From the NCBI GenBank assembly GCA_002964805.2, contig PUDQ02000005.1:248001-312000 (forward strand): DNA of 64,000 nt. Direction: 5' to 3'. Source of the stretch: Trametes villosa (lineage: Eukaryota; Basidiomycota; Agaricomycetes; Polyporales; Polyporaceae). Positions 12,136-23,798 of the stretch are shown here, in pieces. Position 1 is the first letter of the stretch; each line of letters starts with the position of its first letter. The position numbers and the translations under genes were made by a program. Below the pieces are notes generated by a model. It searched no databases. It had not been told where the DNA came from and was given only the letters and a program-made list of their open reading frames with translations.

Positions 12136-13230
12136 TCATTGCGGCATGGCGTGGTGAGAGATGAAGGTCCCGTTGTCTGACGGCTTGAGCTGGTCGATGG
12201 CGTTCAGCTGCACCCGGACGGACTGCTCCGGGGTCTGGACCTTGAACTGCGGGCTCTCCTCCTCGATCTTCTTCAGTATCGCCTTCGTGGCGGGATCGCC
12301 TGCCAACAAACAAACACCGCAGTGAGCACAGCAAGTCCGCCATCCCCGACACACACGATGCGCACCGTGTTCGCCAACCGTGTCGGTAGTGTCGACGACC
12401 CCGGGCGTAAGCGTGACGACGGTGAATCCCTCGTCCTTGAGCTGCAGCGCCCACTTTGTCGTGATGAGCCCGCCTGCGGCCTTCGACGTGCCGTACGCGA
12501 CCATGCCCCCGAGGTTCGCGGCGTACACGGTGGAGGGGACCGCGCCGTCGGTGCCAATCACGACGATGGTCTTCGTGGTGCCCGCGCGCAGGAGTGGGAG
12601 GAAGGCGGTGATGCTGTGCACTACGCCGAGCGCGTTGATCTTGAACTGAAGGCCGGTGAGCTGATGATGCACGGAGGAATAAAGGGGTCGACGTACTGCT
12701 TCGATGAAGTCTGCGTCGAGAGCGTCCATGGTTGGGCTACAGTGTGTTCGTAATCATTCAAGGGTATCGGGATGCAGAGTTTGCTTGCTCACTAGTCGTT
12801 GAAGTTGAAGAAGGCGGTATCGCCGCTCAGCCGCGCGGCGTTGTGGATGAGATAGTCGAGCTTTCCGCCAGTGACGGCCTCGACTTCCTTAGCAGCGCGC
12901 TGGATCGATGCCACGCATGAGTCTGAAGTTCCGCTTATGCCCGAGCTAGTTGAGAGTGGCATACCTCCATGGACGCGTGGTCGACGATGTCTGCTTCGAT
13001 GATGTAGACATTCTTGAGGCTCGCAACCGCGGCGTTGAGGTGGATGCTCTTGGTCTTGCTACGAACAACGGCAAAGACGATTGCGTCTGAGCGTCCTGCC
13101 TAGAGCAAAGGCACATCATATGAGCATATGCGCGACGAAGTCTTGGGGCCTTCGTGCTACATACCAGTTGGCGGACATATTCCAGTCCGATCCCGCGGGA
13201 AGCGCCGACGACAGCGTAAGAGACGGTCAT
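12136..13230 (-). CDS. Short-chain dehydrogenase/reductase (SDR1)
   Basis: The product is a 263-residue NAD(P)-dependent Rossmann-fold oxidoreductase of the SDR superfamily; its substrate is unknown. Exons from the start are 13230-13165, 13099-12965, 12899-12793, 12736-12697, 12645-12366 and 12299-12136. The N-terminal cofactor motif is GASRGIG, the structural NNAG position reads IHNAA, and the catalytic set is Ser154, Tyr167 and Lys171 (YGTSK, with Ser 13 residues before Tyr). The two other copies at 39.9-42.8 kb have the same six-exon structure; exons 1, 3, 4 and 5 are identical in length in all three genes. No targeting signal is evident, so a cytosolic location is inferred. Confidence 0.92.
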
Positions 13231-13319
13231 GCTGTTGGATATGACGAGCTGTTAGAGTGATGAGGTTTCCGTTCTGGAACGGTGGCTTGCTATGGTGGCA
13301 GCAATGTACGCATCCTGAG

Positions 13320-13329
13320 CTTTATAGAC
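13320..13329 (-). promoter_or_regulatory. TATA box of SDR1
   Basis: CTATAAAG on the minus strand lies about 90-100 nt upstream of the SDR1 ATG. SDR2 and SDR3 have TATA-like elements at almost the same distance. Confidence 0.55.
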
Positions 13330-13615
13330 TTCGCGCGAGCTGCGCATCCATTCCACGTCTTACCAGAACGCGTAGCAGTCTAAGTGAAACGCGTAGAGAT
13401 CGCTCCGCCTGTGCGTACGCAAGGCCTTGGGTATAGCTTGGACCATGGACATGCCCCGCCACGGACTACAAGCTCCATGGCAGGAGAAGTCGTAGTATGA
13501 GTGATGGCTTTCGGACATAGCCTACAGCATAGGCAATAGCACCTACGTTCGTCGTCAATACATGTGCGTGCGCGTTCGAGCGTGTTCGACTGCCTCACCG
13601 TGGGCGTTCGTGGAT

Positions 13616-13631
13616 CCCGACCGGGGATTGC
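13616..13631 (-). promoter_or_regulatory. Shared SDR upstream motif, copy 1
   Basis: CCGACCGGGGATTGC (plus-strand reading) occurs about 386 nt upstream of the SDR1 ATG. The same 15-mer is found upstream of SDR2 and SDR3 at comparable distances, while much of the surrounding sequence has diverged. A transcription-factor site is inferred. Confidence 0.5.
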
Positions 13632-13899
13632 TGCAGCGCGGGACACGCGTCTCATGGTCCATACGGCGGTTATGATACAACAGGAGCCGTCAATAGCAAG
13701 CGGAGTTAAATGGGTACATAGACCTCGTAGAGATGAGCATCATCCTACTTTTACCGCGGCAGAAGAGCATCGTGGTGTGGGGGAGCCAAGCCCTAAGTAA
13801 CAGCATCGCCACCGCCGAACGCAGGTAATTGAAAAAGGTGCGTCTCACTCACGCGCTCGCGAGTCGTACATGGCAGGTAATACCGCGATACAGCCAACA

Positions 13900-15840
13900 T
13901 TAGGTCGCGAACATGTATGCATGGGTCAACTTAGACACCAGCTTCTGCGGATTCACCGTGTCGTCCACATAGTACGCCGTTCGCTGGCCCAACAAGCAAA
14001 CATCAGTATCAAACATCCCAGCTTAGAGTCTTGGTGAGTCGACGTACCGCGACGACCAGCCCGTCCTCGAACAACGTGGACAGCCACAGTATGCCGTCCG
14101 CCCGCCCTCCGGCATGCTCGGCAGTCATAGAAATCGACTTGTGGTAGATCTCGTACGGGAGCGAGCGCGCGTCCGTGGACCCGAGCGCAGGGCCTTGCCC
14201 GAGCGTGGACGCGGGCACGACGTCGAAGTACTGTGCCGCGCGGCGCGCGCTCTCCGCCGTCTCGGGGTCCCGGTGCGCCGTCCGCGCCTCCGCATGCACA
14301 TGGCACACGAACGCGTTGAGGACGACGGGCGCCGGGTCGGGCGCGTCGCGGTGCCGCGGCATGAGCGAGAGCACCATGCGGGAGCCGGCCGCGGACAGCG
14401 ACATCCGGGTGCCAGAGTAGCTGTAGACCGTCTCGTGCAGGCGCAAAAGGAGAGTGTCCTCCAGCGCCCACCCATGCCAGGGCAGCACTGGACACCCGGC
14501 GCGGACCGCGGCGGCGATACGTGCGAGGAGCGGGTCGCGCGGGATGCAGAAGACGTAGCCTGCGCCCGCGGGCATGTTCTCCATGCGGGAAAAGCTGAGC
14601 ACTACCAACGCAGCGGAGGGGTCGTCCTGAAAAGGCCCGCAGGAGCCCGTCGCGTCCTGGGGTACGCAGCATTGGAGGCTGTGGATGGAATGAATTGGTG
14701 GGTCGATACGATCAGCTGATTGTGGCAGCTGCAATATGCAGGTAGGAGACAGCTCGGCGGGTGGAGCAGGAGGTTGGCTGGGATAAGGATCGACGATATA
14801 TACGCAGATCTCGTCGCGTTTCCCTGCAAGTAGAGTATTTTCGTTGAGGAACTGAAGATGCTTGTGTTCCCAGTCGACGATCTACACGATTCCGGTGAGT
14901 AGCGATGCCGGTCAACGAATGCTTTCGTACTGAGGCTCATAGTGACCTACCAGTACGACACGGCCAGTTTTCCAATTATAGACGTACGATTCCTCCTCGA
15001 GGGAACAGGTAACGAGGTCGCCACTGATTGCGCCCCCTGAAAGAGTTGACCTCGGAGAGTCCCCAGGAACAGCGACTGCACAAGACCGAGATGCGGAAAG
15101 TGAGTGTGGAATCATCTTGCCGTCCGGACGAAGGAGATATATCTGGAAACATAGTCTGTTTCGAACGAATGTGAGGTTAGAACCCCTGGCTCAATAGAGA
15201 TGAACAGTGCGTACCCGAGGCTGACTTTATCCCTTCCAAGGAGTGCCACAGTCCTCTGGGAAGAGTCGTACACGCCGCTGTGCAGTATCATTCCAGCATG
15301 ATCGAGGTCTACGGACCACTCGCTCGCTGGTGCACTGCGCGTGGGAGAGTAAGGTTGGGAGAGCCGCAGTTTGGACCCGTCCAACCAGGCCGTCAGCGGA
15401 CCACGAAAGGAGAATGGCAAGGCTTCTACGAGGGGCCGCCTGCCCTCGTCGTGTGGATCGCTGGAGATCCAGGGATATTCTGGATGAGGAAGAAGCTCGG
15501 AGTATCGCCAAGCGCGTTGGTGCGCTTTCAAGCGTGCTAGACGATCAGCAACAGCTAATCCACTGCCGGCTCCATCAACTGCGCCAAAGGCCGCAAGGTG
15601 GATTTTGTATTGTATCACGCATGACGCCTCTATGACTGCTCGAGTGTGGGGAGAAACCTACTTAGACAGACCGCCGTCAGTAAATACGTCAACTATAGAT
15701 GCGCAGATCGAAAGTCGCTCGTGTGTGATCATTTACATAGAGCGATCTCGTACCTGCTGGCAAGTGTACAGATCCCGCAGGTCGAGCTTGAGTAGTATTG
15801 CGACCAAGATCTCCGTAGGAAGATCAAGGAGAAACGTCAT
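13900..15840 (-). CDS. F-box protein of a large paralogous family (Fbx1)
   Basis: This is a predicted substrate receptor of an SCF ubiquitin ligase, 550 residues. Exons from the start are 15840-15754, 15657-15215, 15155-14951, 14881-14048 and 13983-13900. The F-box begins at residue 5 with LLDLPTEILVAILLKLDLRD. The remaining roughly 500 residues have repeated beta-strand-like blocks (for example YVYNWKTGRVVLV) that suggest a propeller-like domain; this fold is inferred. Three further members lie in this window (37.6, 51.8 and 62.4 kb), all on the minus strand. The fourth coding exon is exactly 834 nt in Fbx1, Fbx2 and Fbx3. The C-terminus KLTHAYMFAT resembles those of the paralogs. The target protein is unknown. 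Confidence 0.88.
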
Positions 15841-16148
15841 GTTATATGCAGCTCCTGGAGAAGGGAATCCAGCGACGCCGTCGACGAAGTACGAGGACAA
15901 GATCGTAGGCGCCGATCGTCGGTGCTGGTAACGCTTTTCGCGTAGCAAGCGCCCAACTACTCAAGTACTTACGCTCCAAGTACGCCGACCACGTTCGAGA
16001 CTTAGACCTCCATTGCACTTCGGGATCGCTGGCAAGCACCTCCTGAACTTGATCCGAACGCGCGGAATCACCAACTCGTGTACCGGAAGCTACGCTTGGC
16101 TACCTAATCCATGGTCCCGCCTCGTACTCGCCACCATGACTGCCAGTG

Positions 16149-16655
16149 TAGGGTAATGTGAAAAAGTCCCGGGAGACTTTCTCACAAATGTTAATAACAT
16201 TCGGCTGCTCGCGGACTTTTTCACAGGTGTGATAAAGTGTTATTAACATTATGTGATAAAGCCTTTGTTCACATGTGAATAACGATTTTATCACAATGTG
16301 AACAATGTTTTGGGTGTTAAAAACAGTGGCAGAGGTACGCACGAGACGGCGGCTCGTCTGCGCGACACTGAACGCTTCGGCAGGTGCTAAGCGCCGGCGA
16401 GCTGGGTGTTGTTCACTCGGCCCCCAACGCTGTAAAGCCAAATCGCCGCCGCCTAACAGGTATACCACCCAGAAAACATCACTGAAGGGCCCGCCGATCC
16501 CCCCAAACCCGTCAAAGGTGAGTGACTTTCTCACATTATCTCACATGCACAATTCACCACCTCGCGGACGCCGTGTTAATAACATGTTATTAACAACGTT
16601 AATAACACGACTTACTCACAATGTGAATTAATCGGGCCTTTTTCACAGAACCCTA
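16149..16655. mobile_element. hAT-like non-autonomous DNA transposon (MITE), 507 bp
   Basis: The ends are inverted: both begin TAGGGT, then after two variable bases TGTGAAAAAG, one variable base and CCCG. Directly outside lie identical 8-bp repeats TGCCAGTG (16141-16148 and 16656-16663). An 8-bp duplication and a terminus matching YARNG are the signature of hAT elements. The interior has no transposase frame. It is AT-rich and full of short related words (GTGATAAA, GTTATTAACA, CACATGTGAA, TTAATAACA) in both orientations, as in hAT subterminal repeats. Movement would need a transposase encoded elsewhere. The intact duplication suggests a fairly recent insertion. Confidence 0.9.
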
Positions 16656-16663
16656 TGCCAGTG

Positions 16664-17828
16664 GCCACAACCATCCATACTCGCGGCTGTCGACAAACTG
16701 GGCTCCTCTGGGTCTGTCGCGCGGTGTGCGGTTTTGAAGCTTCGAAGCTTTGAAGCACGTACACCGCGGGACGAACGCCCATCGTGCCGGCCGCTGCGCG
16801 CGAATGGGCCGCGTTCGAGTTCTCTTCGCTTCACACTAGCATGGATTGGCCCAGCTCATCCGTGGAAGGTATCTTCCCGGAACGAACGTCTAGGGTACGT
16901 CCTATCCGAGGTTGTTCCCATCTTCAAATTGACAGCATCGACTGCAGGACTGGGTATTGTATACGTGTATGTCATCGCTTGTGCTGCGCCTCTGTCTTGT
17001 CCACGCGAAGTCCGACAGGAAAGAACGGCGCGACAATTGTAGGAGAAACTCGCACTTCTCCTGGCATGGAACAAGCCTAGTCGTTCGCGCACTTTGATGC
17101 ACAACGCGCTTCGATATACGTTCCTTCCTAGATGCGCCACAAGGATGAACTTGACTGTTCGCAACACTCCGCCACGAAATTTGGAAGCACTCACGCTGTG
17201 TCTAGGCTATATCCAACGCTGCATTCGTCCTGCCGTGCGTGCATTCGGCTCGGCTGAGCTGACGATCCGTGTTTGAACAGTCAAACCACCCCTCGCTGCG
17301 TCCTCAGCTGCCATCGCTTTCTGCCAGTTATGAGCAATGTATATACGCAAGCAGTGGGAACGGTCCCGCCCCGCCCTCCGAAATGTCGGACAGGAAGGGT
17401 TCTCTGAGCCCCTAGCGCCGGCAGGAAGCGTCTTCCAAGGTTCTCCTCGCGTGTGCCCACTCCGCTCGCCAGGGCGATTCGCACTCCTGTCAGCGCCCAA
17501 CGCATGCCCGTACGCAATCCATTCAGCGTCTGCCCGCACGCGGCACCCGTCTTGCACTCCCGCTGCTGATCCCGTGCTCGTCCTCGGTCTATCGCCGATC
17601 CGCTCGGAGTGGGCGACAGGCTTCCCCGGCGGTCGAGGACACCACTATCTGCCATGCTGGGGACCCGATCCGAGCATATAAAACCCTGGGATCCTCGCGT
17701 CGCCCGTCCGCGCGGGATCCCTCTTGCCTTTCCTCCCCCACCTCGCTTGCCACTGCGATCCGCTTTCGCCTCTGCTCCTCGCGTCGCCCACGCGTCATAC
17801 ACCCCGCTAAGGCCGATGCGGAGCGAGA
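16664..17828. other. Intergenic upstream of the DUF6533 gene
   Basis: Apart from a TATA box near 17677 and C-rich sequence typical of basidiomycete leaders just before the ATG, nothing was recognised. The interval 15841-16140 on the other side of the MITE likewise shows no coding frame beyond the Fbx1 promoter region. Confidence 0.45.
17677..17683 (+). promoter_or_regulatory. TATA box of the DUF6533 gene
   Basis: TATAAAA lies about 150 nt upstream of the ATG at 17829, followed by a CT-rich leader. Confidence 0.5.
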
Positions 17829-19290
17829 ATGGGCGTACTGGACGTCCTCAAGGTGTTTCTTAGCGAAGAGCTCGTGTACACCAACGCTCGCGATGTCAGC
17901 TACAGCGAGGTCGCGTGCGTGACTGTGTTGACATGGGATGTGCTGGTTATGCTGTCGGAGGAGGTATGTTCTCCACTTGCAAGCGATCCACATTTCCCTG
18001 ACGGCGATCTAGGTAGATCTGATTTGGAGGTCAGTCATTGAGAAATTGCGCCAGATGGGGATATGGAGGTAGACTGACCATGGTACAGACGAGGGTGGAC
18101 GCCGGCGAAAGCCATGTACCTCATCGCGCGCTACATTCCATGGCTCGTCCAACTGTGAGTTCCGCAGCAAGCACAGAACGTGCCAGGCTCACAAGGCGGC
18201 CGCAGAGCGCTGCTGTCCATCAACGTGAATGGAAGCACCGGCCTCGAATTCACAGACGGCCAATGCGCCGCGTGGCAAGTCGTCCAGGGCGTGCTACTGC
18301 AAGTCATCGTGACCACCGTAGACGTGATCCTCATCACCCGAGGTAATTTTTGGTTACTCCATGCATAGAAGGCGCACTGACCGCTCTATGTCTAGTGTAC
18401 GCGCTGTACGGTAGAAGCCGCGTCCTCCTCGGGGTCCTCGGGAGCCTCTTCGCCGCCAAGCTCACGTTCCTCTGCTATGTCCTCGCGGTCGTCACCCCGC
18501 GCCTCACCTACGACGACGAATGCTACGTCACCTCCAGCCCCGCCATCTTCCAGTATTACTGGTACGCCAACACCCTCCTGTGCCGGCCCGTGCACTGACA
18601 TCGCGCTCCACGCAGGATCGTCTCCCTGATATTTGAGACCATCATGTTCGCGCTCACGATGTACCGCTTCGGCGAGGCCGTGCGCCAGGGCTGGGGCAAA
18701 GGCCCCGTCCTGCAGCAGTTCGTTACCGACGGCACCTGGGCGTACGCGCTCATCTTCGTCGTCATGCTCATCAACATGATGCTCTACAAGTACGTGCACT
18801 CGACCCTGACGGGCATATGCTATACGTGCGTTGTTTGCCTTCCCCTCCTGGCACACCGGACTGACCATAGTGGTGGTGGACACAGATGGCTGCTCGTCGT
18901 CCTCTCATTTGCTGTGCGTACCGTCCCCAGAGCCAACACTTCCCTTCGCGCGCGAGCTGACGCTGAAAACTGCACAGGGCTCGCGCCTGGTCCTGAACCC
19001 GCGGCGCGCCTCCGCCTCGCGCGAGACCGCAGCGAGCCGCCTCCAGACCTCGAGCATCGAGCTCACGCGCCTCTCCGGCGTGCCCCCCGCGTCGCCCATA
19101 CGCGCGCGCGCGGGCGTCCTGATCACGATCGAGCACATTTCCGACGGTGCGGACCGCTCCTCCTTCTCCCTCGCTCCGAGTGTATCGGTGCTGACTGATA
19201 TTTTTGTTTGTGCGCGTGTGTGTAGGGGACGAGTGGGAGAAGGAGGGGCGGAGGTCGAGGAGTACGATAGACGAGGGATTCGTTGTGTAG
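17829..19290 (+). CDS. DUF6533-domain multi-pass membrane protein
   Basis: This 341-residue integral membrane protein belongs to a family amplified in Agaricomycetes; its function is unknown. Exons: 17829-17963, 18013-18029 (17 nt), 18089-18154, 18206-18342, 18396-18561, 18616-18825, 18886-18913, 18978-19179 and 19226-19290. The N-terminal DUF6533 domain carries YTNARDVSYSEVACV, then SEEVDLIWRRGWTPAKAMYL. Six to seven hydrophobic segments follow, for example GVLLQVIVTTVDVILI and YALIFVVMLINMML. The C-terminal 90 residues are hydrophilic, basic and Ser-rich and presumably cytosolic. The overall layout resembles a seven-helix receptor, but no ligand or G-protein link can be claimed. Confidence 0.88.
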
Positions 19291-21242
19291 CTTATAGGGA
19301 TTCGTGTACTATATGATTAGCGAGTTGCTCGGATGCGGGGTACTTCGGCGGCCAAGTGCGGAGCGCGGACGCGCACATAGCGATGGGCCAGGATCATAAC
19401 GGTGCGGAAGGCGCAACGGAGGGGGATAGATATTTGACGGGACGACCGAATGAACCTGAGTCCTCAACCACCTCTCGAAATGAGAGATTCTTTCAAGACG
19501 CAGAACCCGTAGGTGACGATGACCACCGGAATGATACAAGAGATGTTGGGATAGAAGCACGCACCCGATGTATTGTTCGTCAGGGTCTCTAAACGAGACG
19601 AACGGCGTACCCGGGGAAGCAGAGCGCTCCGTGCTTCCTGTCCTGGACCGCTCTTCTGCAACCTAGGCGCATGAATCGACCGGTCGCCGCCAGGACGAGG
19701 CTAGTCGATGGCGAACACGTAGTCATCCTCGGAGCGTCTTGAGTTCCGTTGGGGAAGACACCCGGAGCTTCGACGGAACGCCTGGCGCGCATGAGCGCGA
19801 TAAAGCCACTCTTTAGCAGGCCAGAGGCCCCCGGGCTCGAGCCGTATTTCCCCCTCCGAATGAGCAGGAGTTGCGGGATGGGCGAAAGGGTACTAGTCCG
19901 AGCGGTGAGATCTAGGGAGAGGCCGAGCGTGTACTAGTGCTAATCATTGGGATAGCCAGCAGCGTAAGAAAGCATGAGTAATATTGCGGCACCGCTGGCG
20001 GTCGAGGCGTCGTCGTCGTACCCGGGCGTGCAGGGGAAGGAAAGGTGACAAGGTTGAAGCCCGCGCTGGCGACGGTTCACATTTTAGCTTGAGTTACGTG
20101 CGTGGCCCTTACAAAACGTGCGTGGCGTGCGTGGATTAGCGTTTTTGGCAGGACAAGTTAATTTGACGCCAAGTTAGTGTGACTTGCGTGAGCGTGCGTG
20201 AACTCGCATGGGCTCATTGCGGCAGCCTCTCCCTGTCTGAAGGTGACAAACCTATATCAGGGTGTTCATACAGAGCTACCAAATCTTACTGTGTGCTCAG
20301 AATACTTGAAGGTGCAGTAGGACAGCGCCAGGGGACCCTCGCTGCCGAGTGAATGTAGGCGCCCACGCACTTTGTGTGGGCTTGCATGAGGCGCCGTCCG
20401 GGCGGCGGGCGCGAAGTATCATCGTTAAGACCGCGTACCTCGATAGAGCAGGCCCTCGACTGAACAAGCTGACTACACGTACCCGAGAGCCGCTGTCTAC
20501 CGAGTCGCTATGCATTACATCTGTTCCTGGGATAAGAAAAGGCTCAGTCTCGCCTCAGGGTTACCTTGTACCAGTTTGTACTGCTTATATTGAAATAGTA
20601 TACAGCATTGCATGGGGGTAGAAATGTATGTACATCCTATGAGGGAAGTTGACAAAGGGAGCGGTAGCGAGAACGAATAATGGTGGGAGTTCACGTTGAC
20701 GATGGGGGGGAAGACGATGGCGAGCGCCGCGGACGCGACGAGCTCAATGGCAATGACGGCGCCAAGACCGCCGCAGGCAGCGAGGAGGGCAAGTCTAGCG
20801 CCCACGCACGCTGTGAGATCACCGCAAGCGCCGTCACGCAAGGCCAAGTTAATTGCCTTGATTTTAGGTGGGGTTCACGCACGGATAAGCTAGCGTCAAG
20901 TAACTTTATACAGCCTCCGCGCTGGGCCCCGCGGCACCAACTACATTGACTACACTGACTTACGACTTTGAAAGTGCTAGCTGGTAAGTACTAAGTACTA
21001 AGTACTAGGTGCAATGCTTACGGCAGCTTTGAGATCATTACAATCCGCTTATACCTTTTAATGCCGCTTACACGACTTTGTAACCGCGTTTGTCGGTACT
21101 ATTATCTGCCTTCTTCGCCGCAGCACCTTCGATTTGAAGCTCCCACCAGCCCAAAGCTATTGTACATACCTCGATCAGGCTTAGGTCCCCCAGTTACCAA
21201 GCTTTCAAGCAGGGCGAACAAGGAGGGAGCACCTGAGACACC
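19291..21242. other. Gene-poor interval
   Basis: No convincing gene was found. Around 20095-20220 the words GTGCGTG and CAAGTTAATT recur, and CAAGTTAATT and CACGCACG appear again near 20845-20885. This may mark the borders of an old repeat. A minus-strand hydrophobic frame at 20515-20847 has no recognised homology. Confidence 0.4.
20985..21005. repeat. Short tandem repeat (TAAGTAC)x3
   Basis: Three perfect copies of the 7-mer TAAGTAC stand in a row, about 240 nt upstream of the JmjC gene. Confidence 0.85.
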
Positions 21243-22861
21243 ATGCCGAAGAAGTTACAGCTCGATCGTGTCTCCCCTGAGACGTCTGCGGAGGATTTTT
21301 TCTCAGAATATGTCTCAAAACGTCGACCGGTCATCGTGACCGGCTTGCTCGACGACGCGTCCTTCCAAGGGCGAAAATGGGTGGGTGTATGCAGACTTCT
21401 TCATGTTGCAAACGCTGACAGACTCAGTTCTTCCTGCGGAAAACAGACAGATCTCGACTACCTGGCGAAAAAAGCCGGAGACGTCGAGGTGATGGTCGAG
21501 CCCATCCACCCGACCGCGAACCAGTACGGGACGGACGTCGAGCGGGTGCCGACGACGTTCCGTGAATTCCTCGCCTCGCTGTGCAGCGAGGAAGGGCCGC
21601 ACCCCTACTTGACCACTCAGTACTCTGAGGACGACCCCGACGCGGAGACGGTCTTTCCACCGCCGACTAATGCGCTGAAGGACGAATTCCCCATCGTACC
21701 CCGTATCATGGGCAGCCTGTTCTTGCAGCAGGTCAACCTCTGGCTCGGGAGGTCTAAGGACGGCTCATCGTCGGGCCTGGTAAGTGACATTTGACTCTAC
21801 GGTCAACAAAGGTGCTAACGCCGGACATCCAGCACCACGACTTCCACGACAACATCTACTGCCTACTCAAGGGCAAAAAGCGCTTCGTGCTCTTCCCGCC
21901 GTCAGAAGTAAAGCACCTCTACCCGTACGGCACGCTCGTCAACCGCCATCCGAACGGCCTCATCGCGTACGAGGACATCCCCGTGCGCGCGGACGGGCTC
22001 TCAAAGCGCGCGGCGTGCAAGGCGCGCGTGCGTGCGCTCGAGCAGCAGATCGACGCGCTCAAGGCGAAGAGCAAGGGCAAGGGCAAGGCGAAGGGCCACT
22101 CGAAGGAGATGAAGGCGCTCATGGACGCGCACGACGCGGCGCTGGACGAGCTCGCGGAGGCGGCGCTCGATGATCAGGAGGGAGAGGACGAGGTGGACGA
22201 CTTCGATGCGCTCATGGGCGGGCTCGACGACTTTGACGACCTCGCTGGGGTGCCCTCGGGGAGTGGGAAGGGCGGTGACGATGAAAGTGACGACGGCGAT
22301 GACGGTAAGGAGTGGAAGGGCATCGGGCACTCTGACGACGACGGTGACGAAAAGCAAGAAGACGGCGATGAAGATGACGAAGACAGTGACGAAGAGGAAG
22401 ACGAGGTGTTGGATCTGGGGGGAGGAAAAGCAGGCCCCACCGAGCCCTCGTCTTTCTCCCGCATTGCGACGGCCCACCTGCACCAGCACCTCGGCATTCC
22501 GACGACTGCCGTGCTCCCCGCCTCGTACTCCGCCGCCGACTTCCCCGGGCTCAAGAAGGCGACCGAGCCGTACGTGGTCGAGCTCTCGGAGGGCGAGATG
22601 CTCTATCTGCCGGCCTCATGGTGGCACGAGGTCACGTCGACGTCGACCGGCGACGTCCACATGGCGTTCAACTACTGGTTCTATCCGCCGGATGCCCTTG
22701 ACAACTTCGCTGCGCCGTACCGCGACACGCTGGTCTGGGACTACCTTCGGGGGAAAGGACCCGGCGCGGGCGAGTCACGGGAGGTCGGAGAGCAGGCGCA
22801 TATAGGCAAACGGGCTCGAGGAAGCCTCGGCGGCGAAACCTCGAAGAAGGCGAGACGCTGA
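21243..22861 (+). CDS. JmjC/cupin-8 domain protein with acidic insertion
   Basis: This is a predicted Fe(II)/2-oxoglutarate-dependent oxygenase of the FIH/JMJD7-like cupin-8 group, 499 residues. Exons are 21243-21380, 21447-21779 and 21833-22861. The iron-binding His-x-Asp is at about residues 158-160 (HHDFHDN), followed by the family stretch LLKGKKRFVLFPP. The distal His is at about 421 in LPASWWHEV. Relatives have these ligands roughly 80 residues apart; here they are about 260 apart. The difference is a Lys-rich then strongly Asp/Glu-rich insertion at about 213-349, encoded without an intron. The C-terminus is basic (GKRARG...KKARR), a possible nuclear signal. Hydroxylation or demethylation targets cannot be told from sequence. 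Confidence 0.88.
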
Positions 22862-23798
22862 GCGAGTTTCTGTGGGAGGACTCGAGGGCAACGAACGAGG
22901 CGTCGGGGAACCTTCTATCCCGCTGTTACCACTTAGGACACCGTGATCGTAGCTTGAACGACAGGTGCGGCAACTATCATGTTCAGCGACGACGTTTGAT
23001 CTATCGGTAGCGTTGACGCAAACTTTGATCGATGCGCTGTGAGTATTTCCTCCGAGGTTTGTGTGGTTGCCGTGCGGAACGCTCATGGTCATGTTGCCGG
23101 TCTAGGGATACTATACTCGAGCCTACTCGGCACAGCCTACCTCACATGATACACGGCCAAGATGATGTACAGGATTCATATCCATTGGCATGCACTACCC
23201 CCAAGCTTTGATTCAGCATCAAGCGCCATCCAGCTGCTCGGGTACCGGTGTGTCGAATGCATTACTTGGAGGTATACTTCCACCGAGCTCCCGCGTCCGC
23301 GTCAAACGCACTAGCGACCTAACCGGATCGCTATCTGCTCGTGAAGTCGTCCCCGTGACGCTGCTTCGCAATAACCTTGAATGCTAACCCAGTAAAAGAA
23401 ACCAATAGGAATTGGCATGCTTCCGGCATTCCGTTTGCATGGAAACGAAGTTAGTGTGGCATCCGATCCGAATTGCGTGCGGTCGTGTGCCCGTGTGGGG
23501 ACCGCGACTCGCAGGCCCCCCTCATCCGAGCACGACCCGGCAACCAAACAGGACACCGCGGGGTGTGATTGGCACGCGCTATCAACGTGCCTCGCCCTGC
23601 GCGAGCCGGATAACCCATGACTCTAGGTTAGCAACCTGGTTCTCTTCGCAATATACCCAGGGCTGACAGGCAAATTAAGCAGGCTGCTCGGAGATAAGGC
23701 CCCACACTGGAAGCTTGTTCACTATCTGTACAATTCACGGTAATTCCAAGATACCAGACGACCATTGCCCTGCAGGCTGCCGGCTCGGGGGCTCCTTC
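22862..23798. other. Intergenic between convergent genes
   Basis: This interval separates the JmjC gene and the minus-strand unknown. No coding frame, RNA gene or clear repeat was seen. Confidence 0.45.

Noticed and set aside
20515..20847. A minus-strand open frame of about 110 codons with a strongly hydrophobic N-terminal half
   Set aside because: No ATG in a good position, no partner exons that I can join, and no family resemblance. Possibly chance or part of an eroded repeat.
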